A program made the position numbers and the translations under genes. A stretch of 33,586 nucleotides of DNA, from assembly GCA_025353485.1 (NCBI GenBank), contig JANXQO010000180.1:1-33586 (forward strand). Direction: 5' to 3'. Within the stretch, counting starts at the first letter, position 1. The number at the start of each line of letters is the position of its first letter. The notes beneath the pieces were generated by a model. That model saw nothing but the letters and a program-made list of their open reading frames with translations. It made no database searches and had not been told where the DNA came from. Below, piece after piece: positions 7,511 through 16,637 of the stretch. The stretch comes from Chitinophagales bacterium (GTDB taxonomy: Bacteria > Bacteroidota > Bacteroidia > Chitinophagales > Chitinophagaceae).

Positions 7511-8185
7511 ATGGATGTAAAAATAGAAGAGAGCTGGAAAGCGGTGCTTAAAGATGAGTTTACAAAAGATTATTTTCTGCAGATAGTGACTTTTATTAAA
7601 ACAGAAAAAGCTACAGGCAAAATTATTTATCCTCCCGGCTCCTTACTATTTAATGCATTTGATAAAACGCCTTTTGATAAAGTAAAAGTTGTATTGCTTG
7701 GGCAGGATCCTTATCACAATCCCGGGCAGGCCCATGGCTTAAGTTTTTCTGTTCCGAAGGGAATTACAAAGCCACCATCATTAATAAATATTTTTAAAGA
7801 ATTGCAAAGCGATCTTGGTATTAAAATATCAGTTGATGGTAATCTTGAAAAGTGGGCAATGCAGGGGGTACTTTTATTAAATGCCTCATTAACTGTAAGA
7901 AAAAATGAGCCTGGCAGCCATAGCAAAATAGGATGGATAGAATTTACTGATGCTATAATAAAAAAAATATCTGCAGAAAAAAAAGGCGTTGTGTTTTTAT
8001 TATGGGGAAAGTTTGCACAGGACAAGCAGCCATTGATTGATGAAACAAAACATCATGTTTTAAAAGCAGCACACCCCTCTCCTTTCAGCGCTGATAAAGG
8101 TTTTTTTGGATGTAAACATTTTTCTAAAGCGAATGAATTTTTAATGCAGGAAGGATTGCAACCTATAGATTGGAAATTGAATTAA
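7511..8185 (+). CDS. ung: Uracil-DNA glycosylase, family 1
   Basis: A 224-residue UDG that removes uracil from DNA to start base-excision repair. The catalytic motif Gly-Gln-Asp-Pro-Tyr-His lies at 64-69, with the water-activating Asp66. It is followed by [11 protein letters not shown]. [10 protein letters not shown] sits near 121-130. The DNA-intercalation loop His188-Pro-Ser-Pro-Phe-Ser-Ala follows, with catalytic His188. E. coli Ung has Leu where Phe192 sits here; I believe Phe is common in Bacteroidota enzymes. ATG 7511 is preferred over an upstream ATG at 7487 because the latter adds eight residues outside the family alignment. plsC follows 44 bp after the stop, so the two may be co-transcribed. 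Confidence 0.96.
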   Translation: MDVKIEESWKAVLKDEFTKDYFLQIVTFIKTEKATGKIIYPPGSLLFNAFDKTPFDKVKVVLLGQDPYHNPGQAHGLSFSVPKGITKPPSLINIFKELQSDLGIKISVDGNLEKWAMQGVLLLNASLTVRKNEPGSHSKIGWIEFTDAIIKKISAEKKGVVFLLWGKFAQDKQPLIDETKHHVLKAAHPSPFSADKGFFGCKHFSKANEFLMQEGLQPIDWKLN

Positions 8186-8229
8186 GGTATAACACGAATT
8201 ATAAAACACGAATTGTACTAATTATTAGC

Positions 8230-8973
8230 ATGAGAATTATAAAAGAAATTTTAGCAAGAATATTCGCCTTTTGGGCAATGGTTGTTTTTATAATTACCAT
8301 GCTGCCTGTTGTACTTATTATGTGGGCAATTGGTTTAATAAAAGAACCAAAGCGTACCGCTGCCTTTCGCAATATTTCAAAAGTGTGGATGAATATATTT
8401 TTTCTGCTTGTTGGATGCAGGTTAAAAATAAAAGGAAAAGAAAATTTTAAGAAGGGAACAAATTATATAGTTATCTGCAATCACAATTCTTTAATGGATG
8501 TACCGCTGGCAACGCCTTTCATTCCCGGCGCAAATAAAACAATTGCAAAAATAGAAATATCACGTATTCCTTTATTCGGCCTCATCTATAAAAGAGGTTC
8601 TATTCTTGTTGACAGAAAAAATAAAGAAAGCAGGAGTATTAGTTTTAAGAAAATGAAAGAGGTTTTGGCAATGGGCATTCACATGTGTATTTATCCAGAA
8701 GGAACAAGAAACAAAACGGAAATGCCTTTGAAAGAATTTCATGATGGTGCTTTTAAATTAGCTGTAGAAACCGGAAAGTCTATTTTACCTGCAATTATTT
8801 TTAATACAAAAAAAGCATTGCCTCCGGGCAAAGTATTTTTCTTTTGGCCAACAAAGTTTCAAATACATTTTTTGCCGGCTGTGCCTATTTCTTCAACTGA
8901 TAATTATGAAAAAATAAAACTGCATCTGCATCAATTAATGAGTGATTATTATGTTACACATCAATTACTATAA
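8230..8973 (+). CDS. 1-acyl-sn-glycerol-3-phosphate acyltransferase (PlsC family)
   Basis: A 247-residue membrane-associated lysophospholipid acyltransferase. An N-terminal hydrophobic segment (about residues 12-36) anchors it in the inner membrane. The catalytic His-x4-Asp is His85 to Asp90 in Cys-Asn-His-Asn-Ser-Leu-Met-Asp, and the acyl-acceptor motif is Tyr-Pro-Glu-Gly-Thr-Arg at 155-160. The family acylates lysophosphatidic acid to phosphatidic acid. The exact acceptor and acyl donor cannot be read from sequence. An in-frame TTG at 8170 overlaps ung and adds a poorly hydrophobic leader, so ATG 8230 is preferred. The 3' end overlaps the convergent LptD-like gene by 13 bp. Confidence 0.9.
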   Translation: MRIIKEILARIFAFWAMVVFIITMLPVVLIMWAIGLIKEPKRTAAFRNISKVWMNIFFLLVGCRLKIKGKENFKKGTNYIVICNHNSLMDVPLATPFIPGANKTIAKIEISRIPLFGLIYKRGSILVDRKNKESRSISFKKMKEVLAMGIHMCIYPEGTRNKTEMPLKEFHDGAFKLAVETGKSILPAIIFNTKKALPPGKVFFFWPTKFQIHFLPAVPISSTDNYEKIKLHLHQLMSDYYVTHQLL

Positions 8974-11729
8974 AAAGATCTTGTTCGGTTAATTCGCAGA
9001 TCTCTTAGTAAACCCGATTTAGGACTTATGTTGATACTGTAAAACCGGTACCTTCCTACAGGAGATAAGTTGATAGACATTTGCCAGCAATGCATTTCTC
9101 TTGATATAGAAACTGCGATGGTACCCAATTGATGTTGGGTAATATTATAAAAGCCGTTTATACCCATTTGCCATTTTGGAGTAAGATTTAGCGTACCTCC
9201 AAATGTAACATCCTGGTTAAACTCAGTTTTAAAACCACTGTAGTCCTGTTTAAATACTTTATCAAACCTTAGAGAATAAGATAGGTTAACTGACCATGGA
9301 ATATTAAAATCAGCAAATTCGCCGGGGTTATTTCTTATGTATGATAATTCATTTTGATATTCATCACCTGAGTATCCCCTGGGATAATCATTAGAGCGAA
9401 GCTCGGGCTTGGTTGAAGTTTTTTTAGTTTTATCTCCACCATGAAACTGGCTTGATAAAGAAATATTTCCATTAATCAACCTGCCAAAAGATAAAGGCTT
9501 CCTCTTCCAAAGTAAAGTTTTTAGTCTTCTGCCTGATGCATCTGCATCATACGGGTCTATTTGTGCGCCTGCAGTTAAACTCACTTTGTTATTAAATAAC
9601 GAGCTGTGTGCATTTACATTAAAATTGCTTAATGCAAACGAATCGGCAACAAGATTATAATTTCCATTTATACTAAGCCCGTCAAGCAGCGATACTTTTT
9701 TTACAGCATTTTCTCCCGTATCTTTTTTATTACGCACTTTCATCTGCAGGTTATTATCAATTCCAAAACCAATACCTCCAAATTTTCCCGGACCGTAAGC
9801 GCTAAAAACATTCCCTTCAAAAACCGAGAACTGCGCTTTGTTTTTAAAAGTATCTACCTGTGTGTAATAATAATTCTTACCATTAAAATCAGGATTGTAA
9901 TTAAAACTTAAAGAAGGTGTTATCTCATGGCGTATTGCCTGAATTTTAGCATTTTTATTTTTAGAAGTATACAAACCAAATATCCTGGTGGATACCCCTA
10001 TACCAAAACTCATTTGCCTTGCTGCATAAAATCCTTTTGTAATGGTTGTATCTACTTTTTTATTTCCGGGGTTCCAGCTCCTGATAAATTTTCTTTGATA
10101 CCATGTTTCATCATAGCTTACAGAGGGGGAAAATTGAAGGGCGCCAACAGGCGGTAATGAAAGTGATATTGGGATTGAGTGATGTGCTCCCCATTGAAAA
10201 GTATCGAGTATGTGCCTAAAAATATTTGTAGTAGTGTCATAAAAAGAAAAAAGGCTTTTTGCATTTCCGTTGTACCCAATGCCCAGGTTCTCGTACCACT
10301 TTGGCGTACCCACAGCATCTTTTTTTCTAAAGGGATATAGCGTGCTTAAATTAAAAGCCACATCAGGCAAATTAATATTGATAAGTTTTTGATTTGTGTT
10401 CTGATTATGGTTTGCTGATATAGTAAAATTGTAAGGTTTGTCTTTCCATCCTTCGCCTAAACCTTCAAGCGTACCGGTTTTGGAATACACGATAGAAGAG
10501 TTAAGCTGGTTGCTGAAATTTTTATATGGATTATCCGGAACGTATCTGTTATAACTGCTACTGCCGGCATTTACATTTGCGCTAAAATTTACGCCGGGCC
10601 TGGCTTTGCCATCTACTGAATGACTCCATTGAAGATTATAGCTCCTGTTTTTTGAATAATCGGGATCGCCTTTAAAGTTTTGTTTAAAGTCCTGAACGCT
10701 GAATGAAAGATTGCCATTATAGCGGTATTTTTTTGTATACCTAGGATTTATATTCAGTGTCCATCCGCCATACGAATAAAGATTTCCTCTTACAATTACA
10801 TCCCAATAATCGCTGAGCACTTTGTAATATCCTAATCCTTCCAAACCCAAACCCAATTGCTGATTTGATGTAAACTGCGGTGCAAGAAAACCTGAATGCC
10901 TTCCCTGGCTTAAAGGATAAATTCCAAAAGGCAGATATATTGGTATTGGTATTCCTTCAAACTCAGGATGTACCGGGCCGGTGATAGCAAGTTTTTTACT
11001 GATAAATTTTGCCCTGTTACTTACAAAAGCAAAGTGAGGTGTATCAAGATCGCAGGTAGTGATCCTTACACGTTTTGCATAAAAAATATCGTTGTTAAAT
11101 TTTTTCATTGTTTCTCCATACACATACATTTCGCCCTGCTGTGTGTAAGTGCTTTTTGTAACTCCCTTTCCTGTCTTCATATTAAACCTGATAGAATCGC
11201 TTTGCGATTTAAAGTCTGCCTGGTTAAATGTTGGCAATGCAATTACTTTACCACTGCTGTCTCTTTTTATTGATGCAGTAATGTTTCCGGTAGCCTGGTC
11301 AAATTCAATAATGGGAGCGCTTAAATTATTATCCTTGTATTGTGTAGTTGTTTTTTTTCCATACAAAGTAATTTTTTTTGTAGGCACATCTAATATCATT
11401 GAATCCTCTGCGTTGTACTCCACTACAGCATCTAACGAATCTTTAGAAATTTTAAAATCAATCGTATCTTTTTTTATTACGATGGATGTATCAATTACTC
11501 CATTTTTATTTCTTGCTGGAAATGTATCTGTATTTATTTTTGGAGAGATAGAAGGGAGGATAAATCTTTTTCCGGGTTTTATTGTATCCTGAAGGGCAGT
11601 TAAATTTTTGTGAAATGAATCCGGCAGAAAAAGCGTATTCTTACTTTGAACCGTTAATAATAATGTAAACACAAACGCAACAACAGATGCTAATTTATAT
11701 TTTAAGCTAACTTTGTTTGCATTGTTCAT
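8961..11729 (-). CDS. LptD-like LPS-assembly outer-membrane beta-barrel protein
   Basis: A ~922-residue outer-membrane protein of the Bacteroidota LptD-like type. A hydrophobic N-terminal segment (about residues 13-28 from Met 11729) is a signal sequence. Residues ~70-270 form a periplasmic OstA-like region containing Thr-Lys-Lys-Ile-Thr-Leu-Tyr-Gly and Gln-Gly-Glu-Met-Tyr-Val-Tyr-Gly-Glu segments. The conserved Pro-Ile-Tyr-Leu-Pro-Phe-Gly-Ile-Tyr-Pro-Leu block follows near residue 265. The rest is aromatic-rich alternating beta strands with many Asn/Gly turns. LptD inserts lipopolysaccharide into the outer leaflet. The divergent neighbours include an OstA/LptA-like gene at 13949-15745, supporting the role. 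ATG 11729 is chosen over 11744 because Met-Asn-Asn-Ala-Asn-Lys gives a cleaner leader. The final residues lack a terminal Phe. Confidence 0.82.
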   Translation of the reverse strand: MNNANKVSLKYKLASVVAFVFTLLLTVQSKNTLFLPDSFHKNLTALQDTIKPGKRFILPSISPKINTDTFPARNKNGVIDTSIVIKKDTIDFKISKDSLDAVVEYNAEDSMILDVPTKKITLYGKKTTTQYKDNNLSAPIIEFDQATGNITASIKRDSSGKVIALPTFNQADFKSQSDSIRFNMKTGKGVTKSTYTQQGEMYVYGETMKKFNNDIFYAKRVRITTCDLDTPHFAFVSNRAKFISKKLAITGPVHPEFEGIPIPIYLPFGIYPLSQGRHSGFLAPQFTSNQQLGLGLEGLGYYKVLSDYWDVIVRGNLYSYGGWTLNINPRYTKKYRYNGNLSFSVQDFKQNFKGDPDYSKNRSYNLQWSHSVDGKARPGVNFSANVNAGSSSYNRYVPDNPYKNFSNQLNSSIVYSKTGTLEGLGEGWKDKPYNFTISANHNQNTNQKLININLPDVAFNLSTLYPFRKKDAVGTPKWYENLGIGYNGNAKSLFSFYDTTTNIFRHILDTFQWGAHHSIPISLSLPPVGALQFSPSVSYDETWYQRKFIRSWNPGNKKVDTTITKGFYAARQMSFGIGVSTRIFGLYTSKNKNAKIQAIRHEITPSLSFNYNPDFNGKNYYYTQVDTFKNKAQFSVFEGNVFSAYGPGKFGGIGFGIDNNLQMKVRNKKDTGENAVKKVSLLDGLSINGNYNLVADSFALSNFNVNAHSSLFNNKVSLTAGAQIDPYDADASGRRLKTLLWKRKPLSFGRLINGNISLSSQFHGGDKTKKTSTKPELRSNDYPRGYSGDEYQNELSYIRNNPGEFADFNIPWSVNLSYSLRFDKVFKQDYSGFKTEFNQDVTFGGTLNLTPKWQMGINGFYNITQHQLGTIAVSISREMHCWQMSINLSPVGRYRFYSINISPKSGLLRDLRINRTRSFYSN

Positions 11730-11825
11730 ACCGGTAGTTAACAAAAATAGTTATAATAGCATTAATATACTGTGAAGGTTGAACTTTAGAATTACTAACG
11801 CTTATAAAAAAAAGATTAATATCCA

Positions 11826-12806
11826 ATGATGAAAATAAAAGAGTGTTGTATTAGTTTATTCGCTGCTTTTGGTTTGTTATTTTTCTGTTTAAATATTTCG
11901 GCACAGGTTCCTAAAAAAATCAGGACAATTATTGTTGATGCAGGACATGGTGGATCAGATGCCGGTGCAAGAGCCGAAAATGAAGGCAGTATGGGTTCTT
12001 ATGAAAAGAATATCACGTTAGCAATAGCAAATAAATTAGTTGCAGAATTAAAAAAACAATTGCCCGACACAAAAATAGTTCCTACCAGAACTTCTGATAT
12101 TACACAACCGGTAAAAGAAAAAGCACGTATTGCTAATGAAAATCACGGTGACCTCTTTGTTTGCATTCACGCTGATGCGTTGCAGTTAAAAACCGGCTCG
12201 AGAATTATTGGCTACCGAACGCAAACCTATACTACTACCCGGTATGTTGGTAAAGGAAAAAGGAAGAAAAAAATCGTAACGCCGCATCAAAGAGAAGTTG
12301 CTGTAAGGCAATATTTTAAAATATCAACCACCCGGAAAGGAACGAGTACGTTAATTTTTGCTGCCCGCAAAACAGGGGATAAGATAAAGGCAATGGAAAA
12401 CAGTGATATTTTTTTTGATACTGAGGATAACGACAGCTCTTTAAATATTAATTATAATAGCCCCGAATGGAAGGCCAATGCACTTTTGTACACCCAAAAT
12501 TATTTTAAAAAGAGTTATAAACTTGGCTCACTGATACAGGATGAAATTGCAAATACAGCAAGAGAAAATCTTGGTGTTTGGCAAAGAGACAAAGGGATTT
12601 GGGTTTTACAGGCAACACAAATGCCCGCTGTTTTAATAGAAACGGGATTTATTACAACACCGGATGATGAACGTTATTTAAATAGCGAAAAAGGACAACA
12701 GGAAATTGCAGTGGCTATTGCAAAAGCGATAATAAAATATAAAGACCAGGTGGAGAATCCTAAAATTTTACCACAAGCGGGAAATAATTCCTCCAATAAT
12801 TATTAA
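11826..12806 (+). CDS. N-acetylmuramoyl-L-alanine amidase (Amidase_3, AmiC-like), exported
   Basis: A 326-residue zinc amidase that cuts the bond between MurNAc and L-Ala of peptidoglycan stem peptides in the periplasm. The signal peptide runs to about residue 26 (Asn-Ile-Ser-Ala-Gln). Zinc ligands are His41 (Asp-Ala-Gly-His-Gly-Gly), Glu60 (Ser-Tyr-Glu-Lys-Asn) and His115 (Cys-Ile-His-Ala-Asp); the catalytic Glu is Glu272 (Leu-Ile-Glu-Thr-Gly-Phe). Between about residues 128 and 205 there is an insertion compared with a minimal Amidase_3 domain. It includes a very basic Gly-Lys-Gly-Lys-Arg-Lys-Lys-Lys patch at 142-149, as in Bacteroidota homologues where an inserted segment may cover the site. 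The C-terminus is Asn/Ser-rich. It is divergent from the LptD-like gene, with under 100 bp between them. Confidence 0.92.
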   Translation: MMKIKECCISLFAAFGLLFFCLNISAQVPKKIRTIIVDAGHGGSDAGARAENEGSMGSYEKNITLAIANKLVAELKKQLPDTKIVPTRTSDITQPVKEKARIANENHGDLFVCIHADALQLKTGSRIIGYRTQTYTTTRYVGKGKRKKKIVTPHQREVAVRQYFKISTTRKGTSTLIFAARKTGDKIKAMENSDIFFDTEDNDSSLNINYNSPEWKANALLYTQNYFKKSYKLGSLIQDEIANTARENLGVWQRDKGIWVLQATQMPAVLIETGFITTPDDERYLNSEKGQQEIAVAIAKAIIKYKDQVENPKILPQAGNNSSNNY

Positions 12807-12935
12807 TGATATGCTGTTCTTCCTCCAATAAAAATTTTACTGTAACATTTACCAATTAAACTTTTACTAATTTCGTATATAGTAAAATAGGTGTTGATCC
12901 AACAAAAAATAAGCAGATCAACAAAAAAAATCATT

Positions 12936-13952
12936 ATGAAAATTAATAACGAAACAAAAATAGGTATCCTTGCTGTTGTAGGTATTGTAGCGCTGATATT
13001 CGGATTCAATTTTTTAAAAGGAAAAAGTATCTTTAAAAAAGAAAAATATGTCTATGCTGTTTTTGAAGATATTCAGGGGTTAGGAAATTCAAACCCGGTG
13101 GTAATTAACGGGCTTCAGATAGGCCATATCGCTAATCTTGATGGCGGTAAGATGCTAAAAAGAATTGTTGTAACTGTTGAGCTTACAAAAGACATTTTAA
13201 TACCCAATAATTCATTGGCTGTAATTAATCCCAGTTTGTTAGGCAGTGTTTCTTTAGAAATAAAATTAGGTAATTCAGCCACGTATTTAAAATCGGGAGA
13301 TACTTTATTAACCACGCTTAGTGGCGGCGCTTTTGACGAAGCATTAAAAATGATAAACCCTGTTTTGTATGAAGTTAGAAATGCCGTTAAATCACTCGAT
13401 TCTGTTTTGCATATTGTAACGGGTGTATTTGATCCCACAACAAAAAATAATATAAGAGGAATAATAGAAAATTTAAATAAGGTTACCGGTTCATTTACGC
13501 TTTCTGCAGCTTCGTTACAAACTCTTTTAAATGTGCAATCAGGAGCTTTGGCAAAATCTCTTGAAAACGTAAATGCTTTTACCAATAACCTAAATGGTAA
13601 TAATGGCAAGCTTAATAATATTTTGAGCAATGCTGAAAAAGCAAGTACAAGCATTGCAAATATTAATCTGCAAAAAACATTGAATACATTAGACAGTGCT
13701 GCCAATCAATTAAAGGCCGGCATTGCAAAAATAAACAGCAACAGCGGCTCAATCGGTTTATTATTAAATGATACCAAACTGTATGATAACCTTGCTGCAA
13801 CAAGCAATAAAATAAATATTTTGTTAGATGATATCCGGGTTCATCCAAAAAGATATTTAACTATATCTGTCTTTAGTAAAAAAGATAAAGGAGAATATAT
13901 TACAGCACCGCTAATTGATGACACACTCAAACTTCCACCAAAAATAAAATGA
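12936..13952 (+). CDS. MlaD/MCE-domain lipid-transport substrate-binding protein
   Basis: A 338-residue single-pass membrane protein. A transmembrane helix (about residues 8-24) follows Lys-Ile-Asn-Asn-Glu-Thr-Lys-Ile-Gly. An MCE domain covers about 38-115, with Val-Val-Ile-Asn-Gly-Leu-Gln-Ile-Gly-His-Ile as the MCE-type Gly-x-x-Val-Gly core. The remainder (about 130-310) is helical and Asn/Ser/Leu-rich with likely coiled coil. MCE proteins ferry phospholipids between inner and outer membrane with an MlaE/MlaF permease-ATPase; those partners are not in this window. ATG 12936 follows an A-rich leader and is preferred over an in-frame start at 12891. The stop overlaps the OstA-like start by four bases, so MCE and OstA-like proteins are translationally coupled. 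Confidence 0.88.
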   Translation: MKINNETKIGILAVVGIVALIFGFNFLKGKSIFKKEKYVYAVFEDIQGLGNSNPVVINGLQIGHIANLDGGKMLKRIVVTVELTKDILIPNNSLAVINPSLLGSVSLEIKLGNSATYLKSGDTLLTTLSGGAFDEALKMINPVLYEVRNAVKSLDSVLHIVTGVFDPTTKNNIRGIIENLNKVTGSFTLSAASLQTLLNVQSGALAKSLENVNAFTNNLNGNNGKLNNILSNAEKASTSIANINLQKTLNTLDSAANQLKAGIAKINSNSGSIGLLLNDTKLYDNLAATSNKINILLDDIRVHPKRYLTISVFSKKDKGEYITAPLIDDTLKLPPKIK

Positions 13953-15745
13953 GGAAGGCATTCCGGTTTTTTGGATTCATGAGTTTAATTTTTAATACGG
14001 GTATAATTTATTCGCAGGTATCGCCAACACCAACCTCAGATACATTAAGGACAATTGAGATCATCAATGGAAAAACACTTACTGAAAAAACATTTGATTC
14101 TCTTACCAAAATACAAACCATAGTAGGCAATGTTATTCTGCATGAAGGCACAACAAAATTTACCTGCGACAGTGCGGTTATTAACCGAAGGTTCAATACA
14201 ATGGAAGCTTTTGGTAATGTTCATATAAACCAGGGCGACAGCCTTTTTACCACATCACAATACATAAAATATTTAGGTAATGAAAGAATTGCTTACTTAA
14301 AAAAAAATGTAACACTTACTGACAAAAAATCAACCCTTACAACGCAGGAACTGGAATATAATTTAACCACAGCAATAGGAAAATATAATAACGGTGGCAA
14401 GGTTGTAAATAACAAAACAACAATTACAAGTACCCAGGGAGTTTATTATGAAGATACCAAAGATGTTTATTTTGTTAATAAGGTAGATGTCGTTGATCCA
14501 AAAACAAAAATAAAAGCAGATTCACTTTTATACAACACACAAACACAAAAGTTAACCTTCATCGGCCCTACAGACATACATAATAAGGATGCCAATATAT
14601 TTACCACGCAGGGAACTTATGATCTGAAAAACGGCGATGCTTTTTTTGGCAACCGCTCCCTGGTAAAAGACAGCAGTGGACGAATTTACCAGGCAGATCA
14701 CATTGCATTTGATGACAAGTTAGGCCAGGCGCAATTAGAGGGCAATGCAATTATCAGGGATTCTGCCAGCAGGTTAATTATTACAGGCAATCAAATCTTT
14801 CTCGACAAAAAAAATAATTCTTTTCTTGCCACTAAAAAACCTGTATTAATAATTTGGCAGGATAAAGACACAACTTACATTGCCGGTGATACTTTATTTT
14901 CAGGGTTTACAAAAAAAATTTACAGGGATGATATAACCGGGAAAGATTCGGCGAAGCCTGTAGCTCAGATACCTGCTACGATTGATTCAATAAAAAGTAT
15001 TATTTTAAGAACTGATTCAACAAAAAGCGTAATTGTAAAAAACGATTCAACTAAAAACGTTATTGCAAAAAACGATTCTGCAAAAAATGTTATTACAAAA
15101 AATAAACCTTTAAACCTGCAGATGATCAGCAAAACCAAAATTAGTAATCCCGATAGCTATCGGGATAAGGCTGATACTTCTATACGATATTTTCTTGCCT
15201 ATCATCATGTAAAAATATTTAATGATTCTTTGCAGGCGGTAAGCGACAGTTTATTTTATTCCAGTGCAGATTCAGTCTTCCGCCTTTTTAATGATCCTGT
15301 TATATGGAGTGGTAAAAACCAGGTTACCGGGGATACTATTTTTTTATACACTAAAAATAAAAAAGCAGAAAGGATATATGTTTTTGAAAACGGAATAATG
15401 ATCAATAAAATAAATACCGGATTTTACAACCAGGTTGCCGGCAAAACAATTAATGGGTATTTTAAAAATGGTGTTGTTGATTATATGAGAGCTAAAGGCT
15501 CACCGGCAGAAAGTATTTATTTTGTGCAGGATAAGGACAGTGCCTTTACCGGGATGAATTATGCCGACGGTTCGGTAATTGATATGTTTTTTATAAAACA
15601 GCAATTAGATAAAGTAAAGTTTGTTAATGATGTACATGGCAAATTATATCCAATGCGCCAAATACCACAGGACAAAAAATATCTTAAAAAATTTAGTTGG
15701 TTAGAAAAACGAAGGCCCAAAAACAAGTTGGAGCTTTTTGAATAA
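13949..15745 (+). CDS. OstA/LptA-like periplasmic protein
   Basis: A 598-residue exported protein. The N-terminal hydrophobic leader ends near Ile-Ile-Tyr-Ser-Gln (about residue 23). Repeated OstA/LptA beta-jellyroll segments follow, of the type Gly-Asn-Val-x-(Ile/Leu)-x-x-Gly-(Asp/Thr)-x-x-(Phe/Leu)-x-Cys/Thr-(Asp/Ser)-x-Ala/Leu, in about residues 40-300. A second set lies near 420-590. Between them is a low-complexity linker with four 10-residue repeats (14984-15103). The family forms the periplasmic LPS bridge between the inner membrane and LptD, and an LptD-like gene is 3 kb away. This Bacteroidota form is much longer than E. coli LptA (~185 residues), which may mean several fused OstA modules. 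The start overlaps the mlaD-like stop (ATGA). Confidence 0.82.
   Translation: MRKAFRFFGFMSLIFNTGIIYSQVSPTPTSDTLRTIEIINGKTLTEKTFDSLTKIQTIVGNVILHEGTTKFTCDSAVINRRFNTMEAFGNVHINQGDSLFTTSQYIKYLGNERIAYLKKNVTLTDKKSTLTTQELEYNLTTAIGKYNNGGKVVNNKTTITSTQGVYYEDTKDVYFVNKVDVVDPKTKIKADSLLYNTQTQKLTFIGPTDIHNKDANIFTTQGTYDLKNGDAFFGNRSLVKDSSGRIYQADHIAFDDKLGQAQLEGNAIIRDSASRLIITGNQIFLDKKNNSFLATKKPVLIIWQDKDTTYIAGDTLFSGFTKKIYRDDITGKDSAKPVAQIPATIDSIKSIILRTDSTKSVIVKNDSTKNVIAKNDSAKNVITKNKPLNLQMISKTKISNPDSYRDKADTSIRYFLAYHHVKIFNDSLQAVSDSLFYSSADSVFRLFNDPVIWSGKNQVTGDTIFLYTKNKKAERIYVFENGIMINKINTGFYNQVAGKTINGYFKNGVVDYMRAKGSPAESIYFVQDKDSAFTGMNYADGSVIDMFFIKQQLDKVKFVNDVHGKLYPMRQIPQDKKYLKKFSWLEKRRPKNKLELFE
14984..15103 (+). repeat. 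Four 30-bp in-frame tandem repeats in the OstA-like gene
   Basis: Units begin at 14984, 15014, 15044 and 15074, each encoding Asp-Ser-x-Lys-(Ser/Asn)-(Val/Ile)-Ile-x-(Lys/Arg)-(Asn/Thr). The middle units are nearly identical, and the first and last are more diverged. A weaker related stretch (Asp-Ser-Ala-Lys-Pro-Val-Ala) sits just upstream from 14945. The period keeps frame, so copy number could vary without breaking the protein. Confidence 0.85.
15147..15166. repeat. 20-bp perfect palindrome inside the OstA-like coding sequence
   Basis: ATCCCGATAGCTATCGGGAT is a perfect self-complementary 20-mer, translated in frame as part of Asn-Pro-Asp-Ser-Tyr-Arg-Asp. Its outer arms (TCCCGA/TCGGGA) recur around the anticodon loop of the tRNA-like sequence at 187-205. 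Elements like this are, to my recollection, abundant and mostly intergenic in some Bacteroidota genomes. Confidence 0.75.
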
Positions 15746-15773
15746 TCAACCAATTGTGGTTGCAAATAAGTAT

Positions 15774-16637
15774 ATGAACTCAAATACGCCAGGCAATTTA
15801 ATTGATGGTTCTCTTATCAATAAAATTTTAAAACCAAGAGACCCGTTTACGCATAAAGGCAATTATGGGCATGCATGCCTTGTTGCGGGTAGCTATGGAA
15901 TGATGGGAGCAGCCGTACTCTCAGCCACAGCATGCTTAAGAACGGGTGCCGGAAAATTAACCTGCTTTATTCCGGAGATTGGCTACGATGTTATGCAAAC
16001 TTCAATACCTGAGGCAATGGTTAAAGTATGTGGCAAAAAAAAAATCAGTAAAGTTGATGACCTAAACCAATTTGATGTTGTGGGAATTGGTCCCGGTATC
16101 GGTATTTATAAATCTCATAGCAGGCTTTTGCAAAAAATATTTTCAGAATATAAAAAGCCAGTTGTAATAGATGCAGATGCTTTAAATATTCTTTCTGAAA
16201 ATAAAAAATTGCTGAACAGTATTACTCCGGAAACTATCCTTACTCCTCACCCAAAAGAATTTGAAAGATTATTTGGAAAAACGGAAACAGATATTGAACG
16301 TACAGAGCTTGCTTTGCAAATATCCCATCAACATAAAATCTTCATAGTAGTAAAAGGTCATCATACTTTAATTACTACACCTGATAAAAAAGCATGGTTT
16401 AATTCCACCGGAAATGCAGGCATGGCAACCGGGGGCAGTGGAGATGTGCTGACAGGAATTCTTACAGGATTATTAGCCCAGCACTATTCTTCATTGGAAA
16501 CATGTTTATTGGGCGTTTACCTGCACGGGCTTGCAGGAGATATTGCTGCTGATAAACTTTCGCAGAATGCTTTGATCGCAGGCGATATAATTGATAATTT
16601 GGGCAACGCATTTAAACAGGTAATCGGGTATGAGTAA
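15774..16637 (+). CDS. nnrD: ADP-dependent NAD(P)H-hydrate dehydratase (NnrD domain only)
   Basis: A 287-residue ribokinase-like protein that repairs damaged S-NAD(P)H hydrate. Landmarks are Lys-Gly-Asn-Tyr-Gly-His near 28-33, Gly-Ile-Gly-Pro-Gly-Ile-Gly at 104-110, Asp-Ala-Asp-Ala-Leu-Asn at 133-138, and Thr-Pro-His-Pro-Lys-Glu-Phe at 157-163. Asn-Ala-Gly-Met-Ala-Thr-Gly-Gly-Ser-Gly-Asp at 214-224 is the strongest NnrD signature. The epimerase (NnrE) half found in the fused E. coli protein is absent, so the epimerase must be a separate gene or missing. ATG 15774 is preferred; an in-frame TTG at 15738 would overlap the OstA-like stop. It follows that gene by 28 bp and may share its transcript, though the functions are unrelated. 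Confidence 0.93.
   Translation: MNSNTPGNLIDGSLINKILKPRDPFTHKGNYGHACLVAGSYGMMGAAVLSATACLRTGAGKLTCFIPEIGYDVMQTSIPEAMVKVCGKKKISKVDDLNQFDVVGIGPGIGIYKSHSRLLQKIFSEYKKPVVIDADALNILSENKKLLNSITPETILTPHPKEFERLFGKTETDIERTELALQISHQHKIFIVVKGHHTLITTPDKKAWFNSTGNAGMATGGSGDVLTGILTGLLAQHYSSLETCLLGVYLHGLAGDIAADKLSQNALIAGDIIDNLGNAFKQVIGYE

Noticed and set aside
11149-11592. 147-codon plus-strand ORF opposite the LptD-like gene
   Set aside because: Antisense to a well-supported outer-membrane protein. Its hydrophobic composition is what the complementary strand of such a gene gives.
13115-13705. 196-codon minus-strand ORF opposite the MlaD-like gene
   Set aside because: Fully inside a recognised MCE-domain gene on the other strand; no independent motifs.
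14984-15103. Possible CRISPR-like array
   Set aside because: The 30-bp units are directly adjacent without spacers and encode a protein linker; no cas genes are present.
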